A DNA stretch of 64,000 bases from Anniella stebbinsi (lineage: Eukaryota > Chordata > Lepidosauria > Squamata > Anniellidae), in contig JARDYH010000004.1 of NCBI GenBank assembly GCA_029215795.1, positions 30,198,001 to 30,262,000 on the forward strand, read 5' to 3'. The notes under the pieces were generated by a model. The model was not told the DNA's origin. It saw only the letters and a list, made by a program, of their open reading frames with translations, and searched no databases. The translations under genes and the position numbers were made by a program. Below are positions 11,737 to 23,700 of this stretch, piece after piece; positions within the stretch are counted from its first letter, which is position 1, and the number at the start of each line of letters is the position of its first letter.

Positions 11737-14700
11737 CTAAAGGGGAGAACAAAGGAGAGATAAAAACCAGTGAACAGCAAGGCATGGTTACTCTGAAGAC
11801 CCCACCCCTATCTGTGGCCTTCCAAGCCCAGCCCCCCGATGTTCATGTACTCAGAATGCCAAGACTGGGCCAACAGGAACAGGCCAGCTTCCCACTCCAC
11901 ATGGTAGAAACACAATGGACAAATGAGGGGAGAACCAAGTAGGTCCAAACTCCATTTAGTTGGAAAGCAGTTTTCCATGTGATGTTCTGGCAAAACTCAG
12001 CAGTAACTCCAGTATCTGTCCCCCGCTATCTTGTACGTATTACACAGACACCCTCAATGCTGCAGCACATGTGAAATAATTTGGCAGATAAATGTAATGT
12101 TTTTTAATGCTACTTCCAGTAGGCATCAGAGGCAGTATGCCTATGTACACCAGTTGCTGGGAACGTGGGCAGGAGGCTACTGTTGTACTTATGTCCTGCA
12201 TATAGGGTTTCCTGTGGGCAGCTGGTTGGTCACTGTGTGAACACAATGCTGGACTAAATGGACCCTTGGTGTGATCCAGCTTAGCTCTTACGTTCTTCCT
12301 AAAAGTTTCTAGCCCTTAGCTTAGAACTTGAACCCTTACAGACAACCAGACAAGGAGCTCTTTCACCTCAGAACAGCTTGATCATCACTTGCTGTAGAGG
12401 ATTTTTACAATACACGAGATGCAGATGTGTGATGAAATGGTCAGTAACTAAGATGCAGTGCACTCACACACCCACAGATACCGTTCTGTGCCCTATATTC
12501 CAAAGCCTTCCCCCCCCTTGTACCTCCTCTCCCTTCACAATCTTACACAGCTGAATCTCCGAGATTTGCATGCTCAAGGCTCAAGAGGTGTGGCTCAATT
12601 TGCACAAAGCTGACGCATGGCGGGAGAAATGGATCACACCTATCTGACATCCAGAGACGGATTGTCTAAGCTGGAACCATTTTCTACCTCCCCAAGAAGC
12701 AGTTGGGCACAATCCTAGTCCCCTCACTGCATGCAGGCTGGACACAGATTGAGCCACATCTGAACCGGGCTTTGGAGACTGGGCTGTGTGAAATCAAGAA
12801 AAGCGAAAGTGTACCTAGTTAAAAAAATAATAATAACTTGGAATACAGGATACGACTCAAGGCAGACAAGAGCCAACTTACTGCCAGCCAGCCAAGCAAC
12901 CCTGCAAAAAACATCCCAGTAGCACCAGTGTTGGGCAACAAAGGGAGGAGGGCTGCAATTTCCTCCCCACCTTCCCCAGGCAAGAGCTTACCAGGCAACA
13001 GAAATTCTAGGATCCAGGTAATTTAGTTTGGAGGTTCCTAAGGCAATTTGCTTGTTTTCCTCTCGGTCTGTAGCCTGGACCTCCAACTTCATCAGCTGCT
13101 CCTCAACCCTTTGTACGGCTTTCTTCTTACTTTCCACGGCCCTGTGACGGGCAAGGAGAAAGAAAAAGGACAGATAAGAACTGTAAATGGATTTCCAGAA
13201 TAATGTTTTGCCTATGGAAATTAGGAGTCCATACAGAAGAAAAAGCCCCTTAAGTGGAATGCTAAGCTTAGAAGAACTTCTGTCAAAAAAATCCAGGGCT
13301 GACTGAAAAGGGATGATCAAAATTTCCACATATTGAAAGTTTAAAATGCTTTATAGCGTTCATTTCCTTTGTCTTCATAACCACTGTTTGTCATTACTGT
13401 GCCCCTATACCAACAGGCAAGCAGATACAGCGACTTGCCCAAGTGGAACACAAAGACTTTGCCGGAGTAGAAACCTGAACCAAGGCCTTCTCAGTTCCAA
13501 CATATCAATCATCCTGCCAAAGTTCTTAACAGTTTCACAGGATGCTTATACTGCATGGTCCAGACTAGAGAGACCAGAGTTGTTGACCTTTAGCTTGTTT
13601 TTCAAGTGTCTATTGTACAGTTCTGTGCTGGACAGTTATGCACACCCAAGACAGACCTAAATATAAGATGAGTGTAGAGCAGGGATAGCCAACCAATGGA
13701 TCATAGGCAAAATTTGGCACACTAGCTGATACCACCTGGCTTCTGGGATCCAGCAGTTTTGAAATGATATTTGTTTGCTACTGTTAGCCTGGACAGGACT
13801 GAATCCAAGGGAGCACTGCCAAGGCCAAGAGAAAGGTGTGAGCTGCTGTCTGAGCCAGCAGCACTTTAGGGTTTCTCAATAGAGAGATGCCCCGAAGTCT
13901 CCACTTTATAGAAGAGGTATCTGGGCCTCTCTTGGATGAAGCACTGCTGGCTCAGAAGCAGTGCACAGCACAGTTCCAGAGGCATATGTAAGTTCTATGT
14001 ACATTGTATGGGCTCTTGAACATACAAGCATTCATTTAGCCATCCCTAGGTGGGCACCCAACCCCCACACATTGGAATACTGTAAAGGAAGAATAGAGCT
14101 GTCCCTGCCGGCTCCCCCCCCCCCCCCATCACTCCTAGCTGAGAATTGCTGTAGCCAGGAGGGTTCTACAAGATTAATGCATGCAAGTAAAACATGTGGA
14201 TTTGTTACAGTCCTCTAGTTCACGACGAAATTCCCTTAATTGGCAAATCAAGAAACGTCCTGAAGGTGCAAATCTAGGGCCCAAACAGAAAGGGCATGGG
14301 GAAGCAATTCACTTTGCAATCCTATACATGTCTACTCATAAATATGCCCCACTGAGGTCAATGGGACTTACTCCTAGGTAAGTGGGTATAGGATTGCAGC
14401 CTGAGCCACAGACCTAGGGGAGCACGTTCAAAGGAGAGCCATTATTAAAGGGTGAGCCATTTTAACCGGCATCTCCACAAAGGTTGCCCCATGTGCCACA
14501 TCCAAGTGCTTGGCTGTGCTCGTCGGTCACAACAGCCAGACTTACTTTTTAGACTTCTCGTCCCTCCGGACCTTGGCATCAGCTTTGGCGCTTTTCAGTT
14601 CCCTCTTGGCATCAGCCAACTGATCCTTCTTGGCATCAATCTGGAGAAGGCAAAAACAGTGGGAAGGAGTGAAGCTGACAACGGCAACCAGCTGTTGAAG

Positions 14701-17700
14701 AGATTTTTTAAAAAACAGGCCTTGTGCATACAATGGTGAAGTCTTTGCCCAAAAGAAAACAGAGCATTTCATATCCAAGAATTTTTTTTTTACCTTATTA
14801 TAGAAGTTTCACAGGACTGGCTGAGATGTACACATTTTTAGACAAGCATTCAAGACTCAAGCTTGCAGAAATTATTACCAGGATTCTAGATATCCACTGT
14901 GGTATAGTGGTTAGAGTGCTGGATGGGGCCACCATGGAGACCTGGATTCTAGTCCCCACTCAGCCATGGGTGACTAAATTAGAGGAGAAGATCATGTTTG
15001 TCTCTTTGGGGGGCTCTTTGGAGGAAAGACAGGATATAAATGTGACAAATAATTAAGTATTTGTTACATTTATATCTTGTCTTTCCTCCAAGGAGCCCCA
15101 AAAAGCGGCAAAAATGATCCTTCTCCTCTATTTTATTCTCACAACACCCTGTGAGGGTACGTTAGGCTAAGAGTCAATGACTGACCCAAAGTCATTCCAA
15201 ACTTAAGATACCTAAGATAGAATAACAGAATTTTAAGAGTTGGAAGGGACTTTGGAGGTCATCTAGTTTTATTTTTTTTTGTAATTATTTATTGTTTTTC
15301 TATATTGTCCAATAGCCGAAGCTCTCTGGGAGGTTCACAAAAATTAAAACCACAAAGTACAATTTGAAGTATAAAACTTAAACCACAGTATAAAATAATT
15401 TAAGCACATGCTCAATGAAAGATCTACAATGAAGGTTTCAACGACAGCTTTCCTGACAGTTGTCCGCCAAAGCCTCAGCTTAAATACTTCTAGGCAAGGC
15501 AAACCCACCATCCCCTGAGGATGACTGTTCCACTGTCTTTTGTATCTGGTCAAGAGGGCATTTTTAACTGTTGTGATGAAGAGGAAATGTCATCAGGTGC
15601 TGTATGCATAGAAGTGACACCTGCTAAAATTCCCTTTCCCATACAACTGTTAAAGATACAGGAGCCCTGTCCTCCTTTTCATATGTTCACCCTAGTTGAA
15701 GACAGCTATCATGTCTTCCCTTAATATTCTCTTCTCCAGTCTCAACAAACCCAGCTCAACTGTTCCATACATGGCACGGTTTCCACAAGTCCTCAGCATA
15801 TGGTCCATGCCCATCACCCTCCTCTGGACACACTCCAGTTTCTCAATAAGGACTTAACACCTCCCCCAACTCAATCCACCTGCTCTTTCTTTTCTCTTTC
15901 CCTCCCTCTGCCTTTTTTGTACAATGAAGTTTAAAAAGTTACAAAGATGGAACCACATAAAATTTGAGGTAAAATAACTTTCAAGCAGAAGTTATGAAGA
16001 TAAATATCTCTGAAGCTCTAAATAAAGTTCCCTATTGTGCCACTCAAGCAGGGGTCAAATAGTACCTCAGACAAGAGCCTTGCCCCCATACCTGACTCAT
16101 GTAGGGGTACAGGGTTTCTCCGCCCTGGGGCAGGAGCCACAGGTTCTGCAGAGCTCTAGAAGTTTCCAAAATGCTGCTCTGCATAGGCATATATCCCGTA
16201 AGTGAGACTGTACAGAGACAACGAAGAACTCTCAGTTCTCATGTTCTCAGAGCCAAGAGTTTAACCAGCACCCACCTGATATGTCACAAATCCAATTGTG
16301 AACCACCAGACTGAGAAACCCTGATATTATTACCTTTTAAAATAATACCAGATGTGTTGGGAAGACAACAAGTTTCAGAACTTCTGAACTCCCTTTCAGG
16401 AGGATTTAGTCCTGCACTACTCAACCACATCCTAACAGGCCTACACAACTGGTTCAATGAAAGTATAATCCGCAGGTTTTTTAAGGACTAACTTAGCAAT
16501 GTTTCCCCAAAATTACTCTTCTGCTTTGTCGGTTAGTGGGATTTCAAATTTAGAAGCTCCGACAGCTATTTTGGGAAAATGCACAGAGGTTGCCTTTTCA
16601 AGAGAAAACACTGGCATCAGCAGGCTAGAAAGAACAACTTCAAATCAATAGGTAGAACATCTAGGAAAGCTCCCAGCTGTAGTTTAACTAGATCCAGGAC
16701 TCTGGAAGACTTATGCAACAATTCAAATGTACAACTACACAACCCAGGGCCAGTTACCTTTCATATGACTAATGGAACTCAGTTAACAAATTGTACAATT
16801 TAAGTTAGCAATGAGGGCAAACTGGGTAAGGATTTTTTTGTAGTCAGATAGCTGGTACCATTTAAAGCCAAGGGTGGAAAATCTTGTGCCCTCCAGACTT
16901 TTCGACTACAACTTCCATAAACTCATCCAGTAGGCCACTGGACACGGCTGATGGGAATTGTAATCCAAAACATCTGAAAGGTGCTTTAAAGGATGAGATG
17001 TACTGTGCTAGGTCACGATAGGAAATTTCATGTGCCTGTCCAGCAATGATTTTACTCTAAACAGTCTTGCTTGACTCTCCAGATGTTTTGGGCTACATCT
17101 CTCCTTGCCCCTGGCCATGCTGGCTTGGGCTGATGGCAGCAGTAGTCCAAAACATGCAGGGGGCACCAAGTTGGGGAAGGCTGTTGTAAAAGAATGACGA
17201 GTGAAAGCAGGGATCTGAAAGCAGAAAGTTCACAGCTCCATTCATCTAAGTTGTGACTCACAAGACTCTTCAGTTCCTCTGAAAATAATGGTACAAATAA
17301 GTCAGGGGAGGGAAAGAGAAGGCAGCCAAGTAGTTATCATTTCGTCAAAGCTGTCAGCCCTAACAACTGAAGCAGCCAGGTTAGGTATTATGAAAGCCAA
17401 AAAGAACACCCCAGTGATTAATAAAACAGAATGCCTTATTGAGAGAGTGTTATTTCAGATTCAGGCTGTAAACCGACCTAACCAAATTGACCTCAGAGGT
17501 TTGGCCAGAAATAACCTGAAAAGGAAAAGGACGGATTAGAGGAGAGAAACACAAACACGTGCTGAATTTATAAGAAGCTTGCAATTTTGTTGGGGTGGCA
17601 TGGGGAGGTGTCCAATTCAGTTGTCCCATGTGTCTCTGCAGCAGATTCGGTTATGCTTCAACAACCTCTTCCAGCAATGGGCGTGGGATAGATGAGAAAC

Positions 17701-20700
17701 CACAGCCTTTAAGGAAAACTGCATTGAACACTTCAAAAGAGGAAGACCTAATCTACGCAAACAGTTCCTTGCATGGTAAATCTGTTTTAGGATTTTATCA
17801 CTTCAGACTGCAGAAGTGTGGGCTGCACATTTAAATGCTTTTCTGGAAAAACAAAAACAAACTCCAGCACACAGAAAATGGCTGGGTTAGAACTTTTTTC
17901 CCTGCCATTTCATTTTTTACATGCAATGAGCCTTTGTCATTTGATGGGATTTATTTGTATGATCCCTCACCTGCAGTCTTAAGTGGTATAGTCCAAGTAC
18001 AGTTTTGCCACATAGTTTGCTGTTTGTCTGAGCAAGCAGCAGGTCTTGGGTACGATCCATTAATCAAGATGTGTTCACACAACTGTTAAAGCTACTGTGG
18101 AGAAACTGATCTTTATGACATCCCAAGCAAACCTCAGAAAAGCTCCCAAGCATTTATTATAACCAGCCTTTCTCCTTTAAATCAACCCTCTGGCAGTACT
18201 TTAATCCAAGTTCCTGCTCTCCTCCAAGGTGTCTAGGCAACATCTAGGGAAGCAAGAGCCGAGTTCTGACGACACAATGGGGATTTTCCACTCCCCCCTT
18301 CCTTCTGCAACCTCTTGCATCCCCCTTTTGCATCCTCTTGCATGGGATATGTTGCAGAGGGTGTGGCTCAATGGAGAAATTAGCAAAAACCCTTGCAACA
18401 AGGCAAGGCAGAACATCAGACAGCATCCCTTTGCCAAGTGTTTTCTGCTCCCACCAGAGATACTTTATAGATATTTCTTCAGGCTTAAAACTAATTTGTC
18501 AGATGTGCAAATCACCTCGAAGTGGAAAAGACAGGCTTGAATGTAGCCCAGTGTGAAGAGAATGGATATGATGAAGGATTTTCCACAATAACACCAGAGA
18601 GGATACTCGTTTCAAAAATCAGAGAAATATTTTTTAAGGGAAGTATTTTCAGGGGAGAGCCAGATACAGGTCAGTCAGGTAAAAGGGGTAACCGAAGGCA
18701 AGTAGTATTAGTTTGACTTTGAACTGAGCGTGAAGCCGTCAGTTACCTTGCTCTGTAAATTCATCATGGATTTCTCAAAGGTCTTTGGAGGCGCCCTCTG
18801 GTGGTTGCAGAGAATAGCAACAGCTCTATTGGCACGGTTATAAGACAGGATCTTTGCTGGGACATTATCATCCACTGGAAGAATTCAAAATGAACAAGTG
18901 AAATTTGCACTCTGGTCAGGCAAGGTCTAGCTCTCATAGATGATGTCATTTTTTCATAGGGAAAGGAGAGATTAGCATCTTGGCTTTCAGTCATTTATAG
19001 CTGAAAAGAGCTAGGGTAGTGTGGTGGTCAGGATACCTGAGATGCAAATCAGAAAGTTCCCAGTTTGAACCAGTGATGTGGGGCGGAAATTTTTCCAGTG
19101 CTTCATCTTTCAGTGGAAAATTTTCTGTTTCATAAGTTCGTTAGTAAAAATTAGTACAATATTAGGCACATCTGAAAGTTTCAAAGTGGAAATTTATATT
19201 TCCCAGGTGATTTTAGAAAGTGTGAGATAATAAATATATGTAATTCAAATGCACATATATCTTAGAGAGAAATGGACTTAACAAATAGGGACAGCAAAAC
19301 TGATGTGGTCCCAACAACTTTAATGGAAGAGTGTTGAACCCTATTGAATTAGATGAGTGGTTGTCAGAATATCATGTACAGTTCTTTGGATTGCTAAAAT
19401 TAATTGGCGTCAACAGTTTTCAGTACCTTTCCCCCCTGAAATTAAAGCAATGTAAGGGAAGTACATGCTATTATTGTCTTTCAATTTTTAGAAGTATCCC
19501 TAGAAAAATGTCTATAGACTCTAACACTGATATCACATCAAGTGTGCTTTAATTTCCCCCATCAAATATTCTAGATCAAATACTTATAATGGATTGGGAG
19601 GGGAAAAATAAAAGGGTACTTTTTAAAAAAAGTTTTGTTTACCAAATACAAGTATAATAAACCTGCTAAATTAAATCAGGGCATCACAAAATTTTCAGAA
19701 GGAAACTGAAATTTTCCCCATGCAAATTAATCTAACCTGTATTGGAAAAATTTCTGCTACAAACCGATTTTTTCCTATGCAAATTAACCTGGTTTGCATT
19801 GGAAAATTTTCCACATTTTATTCCGGAAAACCCAAATCACTGGTTTGAACCATTTTCTAAGCCATTTTCTTAGCCTCTGCCCCACAGTTACAATACGGAC
19901 GGAGCAACACCATCCTACTTTACAGGGTTTTTTTTTAAAAAAAAAGTATCGCAATATAACAGGAAAAGAACTAAAGTTTAATGTTAGCGTACATGCTTTG
20001 CATGCAGAAAGTCTGAGGTTCAATAAGGGAGGGACTATAGCTCTGGATACAGCATATATTGCATGTCATAGAGATCCCAGGTTCAATCCCTGGCATCACT
20101 AGTTAAAAAGTAGCAGGTGATGGGAAGATTTCTGCCCAAGAGCCTGGCGAGCCACTGCCAGTCAGAGTATACTAGGCCAAATGAACGGGAGCCTGGACTG
20201 GTATAAAGGCGGCTTCTTATGTTCTCTAAATGCACGTGAAGTGACTTAACACCCACATGTGCCATGTAAACACAAGGTACAAATCATCATCACATTATCT
20301 GATCAAAGTGCAGATAACAGAAGCAAGAGACTGCCACTGGCGTGCGGAACACATTACAGCAGTCTTCTCGCAGAGCCTAATGGATCCTAGAAGGCTCTGG
20401 ACGATTCACCAAACTGTACTATCTTTGGTCTGGTGGCCTGGTTGATTTAGGGAAGGGTTGGGCAATTTTTTTTCTGTCAAGGATTGTCTTCCCAGGATTG
20501 TCTTCCCTTAGGGGTAATCTGCTGGGGACTACATGCCAATGTTGGGTGGGGGCAGAGCCATAAGTGAGCAGGGCCATCCCCTTTCCTTTCTCCCCCTCTC
20601 CAGCCACCACACTGACGGCGAAGGGAGAGACTGCTCTCGCCAGAGATCTAAACTGATCACTTGCAGAGGGCTTTGGAAATTTAACCGAGGGCTGCACGTG

Positions 20701-23700
20701 TCCCTAGGGACGAAGGTTGCCCAACCCTGATTTATGGCACATACAGTTATCTCAGGCCATAGACAAGTGCTGGTAAGTTTCCACTGAATACCTCTTCAGG
20801 GGGCTGCCCTTGAAGATGACTTGGAAGTTGCAGCTGTTTCAGAATTCTATGGCCTTTCTTTTGGTTAGGATGAGCTGCACTCTACTCCAACTTAATAGCT
20901 TTCTCTGTTGGCTGGGGAACCAGGTTCCAGTTCCTTCCTTCTCAGAAAGTCAGGTTGATGGAAGATTTAGAAAAGGGCTCTCTTAGTTATAGCAACTTTG
21001 AAAACCCCTGCCTATGGAGGTTTGCCTAAGCACATCCTTTATATTCTTTCTACCACTTTGTAAAAACATATTTGTAAAAACTTTGCACCACTTATTTGTA
21101 CCACTTCATAAAAACGTATTAAGTTATTTGACAGGGCTATTCCTGGGGACATCAGGGAGTGGCTAACTACTTCCCCATTGATTTATGGCATTTTTACCTG
21201 TTTATAAAATTCAATTTTGGGGACAGTGCTTTGAGGTTGTAAACCGAAGAGTATTTTATAAGTAAAATAATAATCATTTCAGCCAAATATACTTTCATCA
21301 ATTGAGGGGAAGCATGATACATGATTCTTGGAGAGTGATGCAAACCTGTTGGTTCCAAAGATGACTTTACATGACCAAAATTACAGGGAAGTGCCATCAC
21401 AGGTTTTCTGTAACACTTCCATGGTACCCATTCTGATAAATGTGCCTCCAACATGGAAAACTAGAGATACAATTGTTAGAAATTATATTTCTGAAAGAGG
21501 AAGATATTTGTGTAGATGTGTCTGTTTTGCTCTGCGGGGACTTCTATGGCTAATTCTGTTTGTAGAGAATAGTCTTCCCCAACCTGGTGCCCTCCAGGTG
21601 TGTTTGACTGTAGTCCCCAACGTTCCCAGCCAGCATGGCTATATTAGGTTGGGATTATGGGAGTTCTAATCAAACACATCTGGGGGGCACCTGTTTGAGG
21701 AAGTTGCCATACACACTTTACGGGATTTCTTATTCCATGGTAAAATTCTATAAATTCATCCTCGCACTTTGCTATCACAACCATTTGGCACTATATTCCA
21801 CCATCTCCCTCTGTTAAAAAAAAAGCTTCTAACATTTGAAAAGAGTTATAAAGACCTTTGAGTATATGAACAGTGCTTTAAAATGGCGACTCCATATGAT
21901 GCATGGTTGCTAATAAGTAGCGGTGTTTCCCATTGTCATGAGGTCTAGAACCTAATTTTCATTTTAAAAAGCACCATCACATAGATTCTGATGGGTTCCA
22001 TTTTTGCATTTGCTTGCTACAGATGAAACAAACATGGCCTTGGGTATAACACAAATTGCTGGCTGGGGCATGCTGGGAGTTGGAGTACTTATATCTAAAC
22101 ATACATAGGATTGCACCCTAAGATACTTTCCAGCCCAGGCTCTGAGGCCTGCATCTGTATCAAGATTACAATCAACACCGGAAGAAGAAATGATGAGATG
22201 TGCTAGTCCAAAGGCACTTACGGGTTGTGAGCTCCTTCAGCTGCTGCTGTAGCGTAATGGAGGCATTATATGTTCGGAATACCTTGGCTGTCAGCCCTTC
22301 CATAAGGTCTTGAAGATGTTTATTTAAGATGCTAGTCTGGAGGGGGCAGAGGGAGGAGAGAAAATAGTGAGAGTATTTATATTATTCCAGCACTAAATTA
22401 TGAGACTTTCTCAAACTAAGCATTTAAATCCTTCCTAATCTCACAATTTGAGGAAGGTGAAAGTTCTCGTGCGGACCTCTACCTCATGTTTTGGAATGAG
22501 GATGCAAATCTAAGAAGGCACACAATTCAGCCCCAGAGCTTTGTAAGATATATGATTTCAGCAAATGCTGCAGGTACACATACAGATTTATTTATTTATT
22601 ATTTATTTATTTATTGCATTTCTATACCGCCCTATAGCCGAAGCTCTCCGGGCGGTTCACAAAAATTAAAACCATAAAATCATTTTAAAAATATAAAACA
22701 AGCCACAATCCAAAAACAACAAATAACATACAATCTAAAAACACAACCAGAATAAAACCAGAATAAAACCAGCAGCAGGAATACAGATTAAAATACAAAT
22801 TTAAAACAGCAAGGATTAAAATTGAGTTAATTTAACTGTTAAAATACTGGGAGAATAACTTGGGAACACTGGTGGAGAGGCATAGAACAGAAGCAGAAAA
22901 AATGCAGGTTGCTTACCTGTAACTGTAGTTCTTCGAGTGGTCATCTGTGCAGTCACACATATGGGCTCGCGCCGGCGCCAAGCCCGCATCAGGAAACTTA
23001 TAGCCTAGGATTTAGGCGGGAACCCCTCCCCCCACCGTCCTATTGCGCATGCTCAGGGTCCCCGCCTACCTCAGTTCCCTGAGACTGCTCGGCCTCGCGA
23101 CTAAGGCAACACAATTTAAAACAGGTAGGTAGATATACACGAGCATGCTGGAACCAACTTGACAATCAGAAAAGCGATGCCAAGAGGGGACGGCGGGTGG
23201 GTTGTGTGACTGCACAGATGACCACTCGAAGAAATGCAGGTTGCTTACCTGTAACTGTAGTTCTTCGAGTGGTCATCTGTGCAGTCACACATATGGGCTC
23301 GCGCCGACGCCGAGCCTGCTTCCGGGAAACTTAGCTAGCTTAGACTTTAGGCGGGAACCCCTCCCCCCACCATCCACCGCGCATGCTCAGGGCTCCCGCC
23401 TCTCCTTTACCTCAGTTCTCTGAGACTGCTTAAGCCCCATAACTAAGGTACAGTTATTCAGATAATGAGCATGAGCGAACCAATTGACAATCACAAACAG
23501 CGATGCCAAGAGGGGACGGTGGGTGGGTTGTGTGACTGCACAGATGACCACTCGAAGAACTACAGTTACAGGTAAGCAACCTGCATTTCTTCTTCGTGGT
23601 CTCTGTGCATCACACATATGGGCGAATAACAAGCAGAGACTTACCGGAGGTGGGTAGGCATGCTGGTTGGTTACTGGCAAATCGAGGAGAGGACTGCTCT

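Noticed and set aside
12988..13329. 113-codon minus frame as a separate gene
   Set aside because: The part after the CACAG acceptor is the TOP1 active-site exon; the upstream part is intron read through.
20024..20110. Possible tRNA gene (A-box and B-box sequences)
   Set aside because: The promoter boxes belong to a SINE head; the sequence continues into SINE body and cannot form a full cloverleaf.
22902..23590. CRISPR-like array of direct repeats
   Set aside because: The repeats are the terminal arms and leaders of DIRS units, with two long units only, in a vertebrate intron.
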